The translations under genes were made by a program, and so were the position numbers. The notes under the pieces are model-generated. The model saw nothing but the letters and a program-made list of their open reading frames with translations, was not told the origin of the DNA and searched no databases. A stretch of 7,121 nt of DNA, from NCBI GenBank assembly GCA_902783095.1, contig CACZPX010000195.1, positions 1 through 7,121 on the forward strand, in the 5' to 3' direction. Positions 6,174 to 7,121 of the stretch are shown here, piece after piece. The stretch's first letter is position 1, and the number at the start of each line of letters is the position of its first letter. Source of the DNA: an uncultured Lachnospiraceae bacterium. Its GTDB lineage: Bacteria > Bacillota > Clostridia > Lachnospirales > Lachnospiraceae.

Positions 6174-6191
6174 AAGCCGTGGAAAAGTAAA
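6164..6191 (-). promoter_or_regulatory. Sigma-A promoter of the five-gene sensor operon
   Basis: On the minus strand: -35 TTTACT (6186-6191), a 16-bp spacer, and a perfect -10 TATAAT (6164-6169) preceded by TGT, which gives an extended -10. Transcription should begin near 6157, leaving a leader of about 26 bases before the ATG at 6131. The -35 box falls in the loop of the upstream gene's terminator hairpin. Confidence 0.8.
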
Positions 6192-6205
6192 CAATTCCCG
6201 GCTTT
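6166..6205 (-). terminator. Intrinsic terminator of the membrane-protein gene
   Basis: On the minus strand AAAGCCGGGAA (6195-6205) pairs with TTCCACGGCTTT (6173-6184) through 11 base pairs with one bulged base, followed by a broken T-run (TTTTGTTAT). It lies about 40 bp after the stop at 6246 and would keep transcripts of that gene from entering the sensor operon. It overlaps the promoter of the operon. Confidence 0.65.
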
Positions 6206-6245
6206 CTATCACGTATTTTGCGGCCCTGCCAGACGGCGCGGACGC

Positions 6246-6875
6246 CTATTTTTCCATGTCGGCCGTCCAGGCGGGCAGCTCCTCTTTTTTCAGCACGATC
6301 CCGTTTTCCGTCAGCAGCGCGGTAAAGTCGTCATAGGAAAACGGCGTCTCCTGGCGCTCGAACGTCTTCATCAGCTCCTCGCCGCTGGGCTCCGCCAGCA
6401 CGCCGTCATGGAACCAGAACGCGCGCAGCGGTTCCGCCTCCTTGTTGCAGACCACCAGGATCGACGTCACCTTCCGGTCTTTGTACACCTGGCCGGTCAT
6501 CTTATAGGTCCCGCGCATCGCATCGGAGACCGCGTCGTACATCGTATCGTCGGTGATGTTTTTGATCCGGTACCAGGTGCCGTCCTCCGCCCGGAAATAC
6601 AGCTGTTTTACCAAATCCAGCGGGCTCGTCACGTGGATCTCGTCGCTGTCCATGAACTGCGGCACCACGATAAAGCCGATCATGATCAGGATCAGCGCAA
6701 ACAGGATATAATAGCGCACCTTGTAGCTGAGCCGGCGGAACCGGTCCATCCGCTCGATCAGGTCGCCGCCGTCCTTTCCGGCCGCGGCGGAACCGTCCAC
6801 CTCTTCCCAGGCGCTGTGCTCCGCAGGGTCCTCCTTCTTTTCCACTCGTCCGTCAAACCAGCTCGGTCCGGCCAT
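6246..6875 (-). CDS. Membrane-anchored protein of unknown function
   Basis: A 209-residue protein that I do not recognise. Residues 1-45 are acidic and low in complexity, rich in Ala, Gly, Glu and Asp. A basic patch (ERMDRFRRLSYKVR, 41-54) precedes one membrane segment at about 55-73 (ILFALILIMIGFIVV). By the positive-inside rule the N-terminus is cytoplasmic and the remaining 135 or so residues are outside. That outer part has a YFRAEDGTWYRIKN segment, mixed beta/alpha character and a single Cys (143). The ATG at 6873-6875 is preceded by AAGGAG five bases upstream; an open frame reaching back to a TTG at 6953 is rejected because that triplet is part of the -35 box. It has its own promoter and terminator, so it is a single-gene unit that is next to, but not in, the sensor operon. 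Confidence 0.82.
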   Translation of the reverse strand: MAGPSWFDGRVEKKEDPAEHSAWEEVDGSAAAGKDGGDLIERMDRFRRLSYKVRYYILFALILIMIGFIVVPQFMDSDEIHVTSPLDLVKQLYFRAEDGTWYRIKNITDDTMYDAVSDAMRGTYKMTGQVYKDRKVTSILVVCNKEAEPLRAFWFHDGVLAEPSGEELMKTFERQETPFSYDDFTALLTENGIVLKKEELPAWTADMEK

Positions 6876-6924
6876 GGTCTCTCCTTCCGCTGCGGCGCGG
6901 CTTTTGCCCGCCCCGCTCTTGTCT

Positions 6925-6953
6925 AAAGTACCACGGCGCGCGGCCCCGGTCAA
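6925..6953 (-). promoter_or_regulatory. Promoter of the membrane-protein gene
   Basis: On the minus strand: -35 TTGACC (6948-6953), a 17-bp spacer, and -10 TACTTT (6925-6930) with TGG just before it, an extended -10. The -10 itself matches only three of six consensus bases. The expected start near 6918 gives a leader of about 40 bases. Confidence 0.55.
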
Positions 6954-6992
6954 CCTCTGCCTCTTTCCGCCCGCCCCGTGCGGCTTACCCGC

Positions 6993-7021
6993 TTGACAAT
7001 CTGTAAGATCCGTTGTTAGAT
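6993..7021 (+). promoter_or_regulatory. Promoter of the plus-strand gene at the right edge
   Basis: A perfect -35 TTGACA (6993-6998), a 17-bp spacer and a weak -10 TTAGAT (7016-7021). It faces away from the membrane-protein promoter, about 40 bp away. The weak -10 leaves the exact site uncertain and may point to a need for an activator. Confidence 0.55.
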
Positions 7022-7053
7022 GGTCCTATCGAACACACGGAGGCAATTCATCC

Positions 7054-7121
7054 ATGCACGATCTTTTTTCCTGTTTTGACCACGAATCCGACTATCCCGA
7101 TCTGGATATTTGCGGTGCTGC
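7054..7121 (+). CDS. Start of an unidentified plus-strand gene (cut at window edge)
   Basis: Only 22 full codons are visible, from the ATG at 7054, beginning MHDLFSCFDHESDYPDLDIC. GGAGG at 7039-7043 lies ten bases upstream, and a TTGACA promoter lies before that, so a real gene start is likely. The visible part is acidic and rich in Asp, with Cys7 and Cys20. Too little is present to name a family. It is the only plus-strand gene seen in the window. Confidence 0.55.
   Translation, partial: MHDLFSCFDHESDYPDLDICGA

Noticed and set aside
6876..6953. N-terminal extension of the membrane protein from a TTG
   Set aside because: The TTG is the first half of the TTGACC -35 box, and AAGGAG lies before the ATG at 6875.

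Overview
The window is GC-rich, and nearly all of it is coded on the minus strand. Gene content and signals fit an anaerobic Clostridia-class Firmicute, possibly a Lachnospiraceae-like gut organism: a PAS-less [FeFe]-hydrogenase-like protein beside DRTGG, GHKL and PHP genes, purine-rich GGAGG ribosome binding sites, compact sigma-A promoters, and a lipoprotein subtilase with a Thr/Glu linker. The taxon is inferred from gene content only.

Layout, read right to left in the direction of transcription. At the right edge a plus-strand gene begins (7054 onward, cut off), with its own promoter. Divergent from it, 6246-6875 codes for an unrecognised membrane-anchored protein and ends in an intrinsic terminator that overlaps the next promoter. 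From that promoter (TTTACT-16-TATAAT, with an 18-bp Rex-like inverted repeat over the -10) runs a tight five-gene operon, 6131 down to 2817. Its genes are a DRTGG protein, a GHKL anti-sigma-like ATPase, an [FeFe]-hydrogenase-like iron-sulfur protein, a second DRTGG protein and a PHP-type phosphoesterase. It closes with a strong terminator whose loop holds the PHP stop codon. After a 167-bp GC-rich spacer full of inverted repeats comes a 782-residue secreted, probably lipid-anchored subtilisin-family protease (301-2649). Last is a zinc-ribbon protein with QPY heptapeptide repeats that leaves the window at position 1.

The centre of interest is the five-gene operon. The hydrogenase-like protein keeps all four cysteines expected to hold the H-cluster plus the lysine of the second motif, but has lost the proton-relay cysteine and glutamate of catalytic enzymes. 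That pattern is known for putative sensory hydrogenases. It has no PAS domain, so its output would have to pass through a partner, and the GHKL ATPase and DRTGG proteins are the obvious candidates. My reading is an uncharacterised H2- or redox-sensing switch, perhaps itself controlled by the NADH-responsive repressor Rex. The motifs are visible in the sequence; the signalling function is inference.
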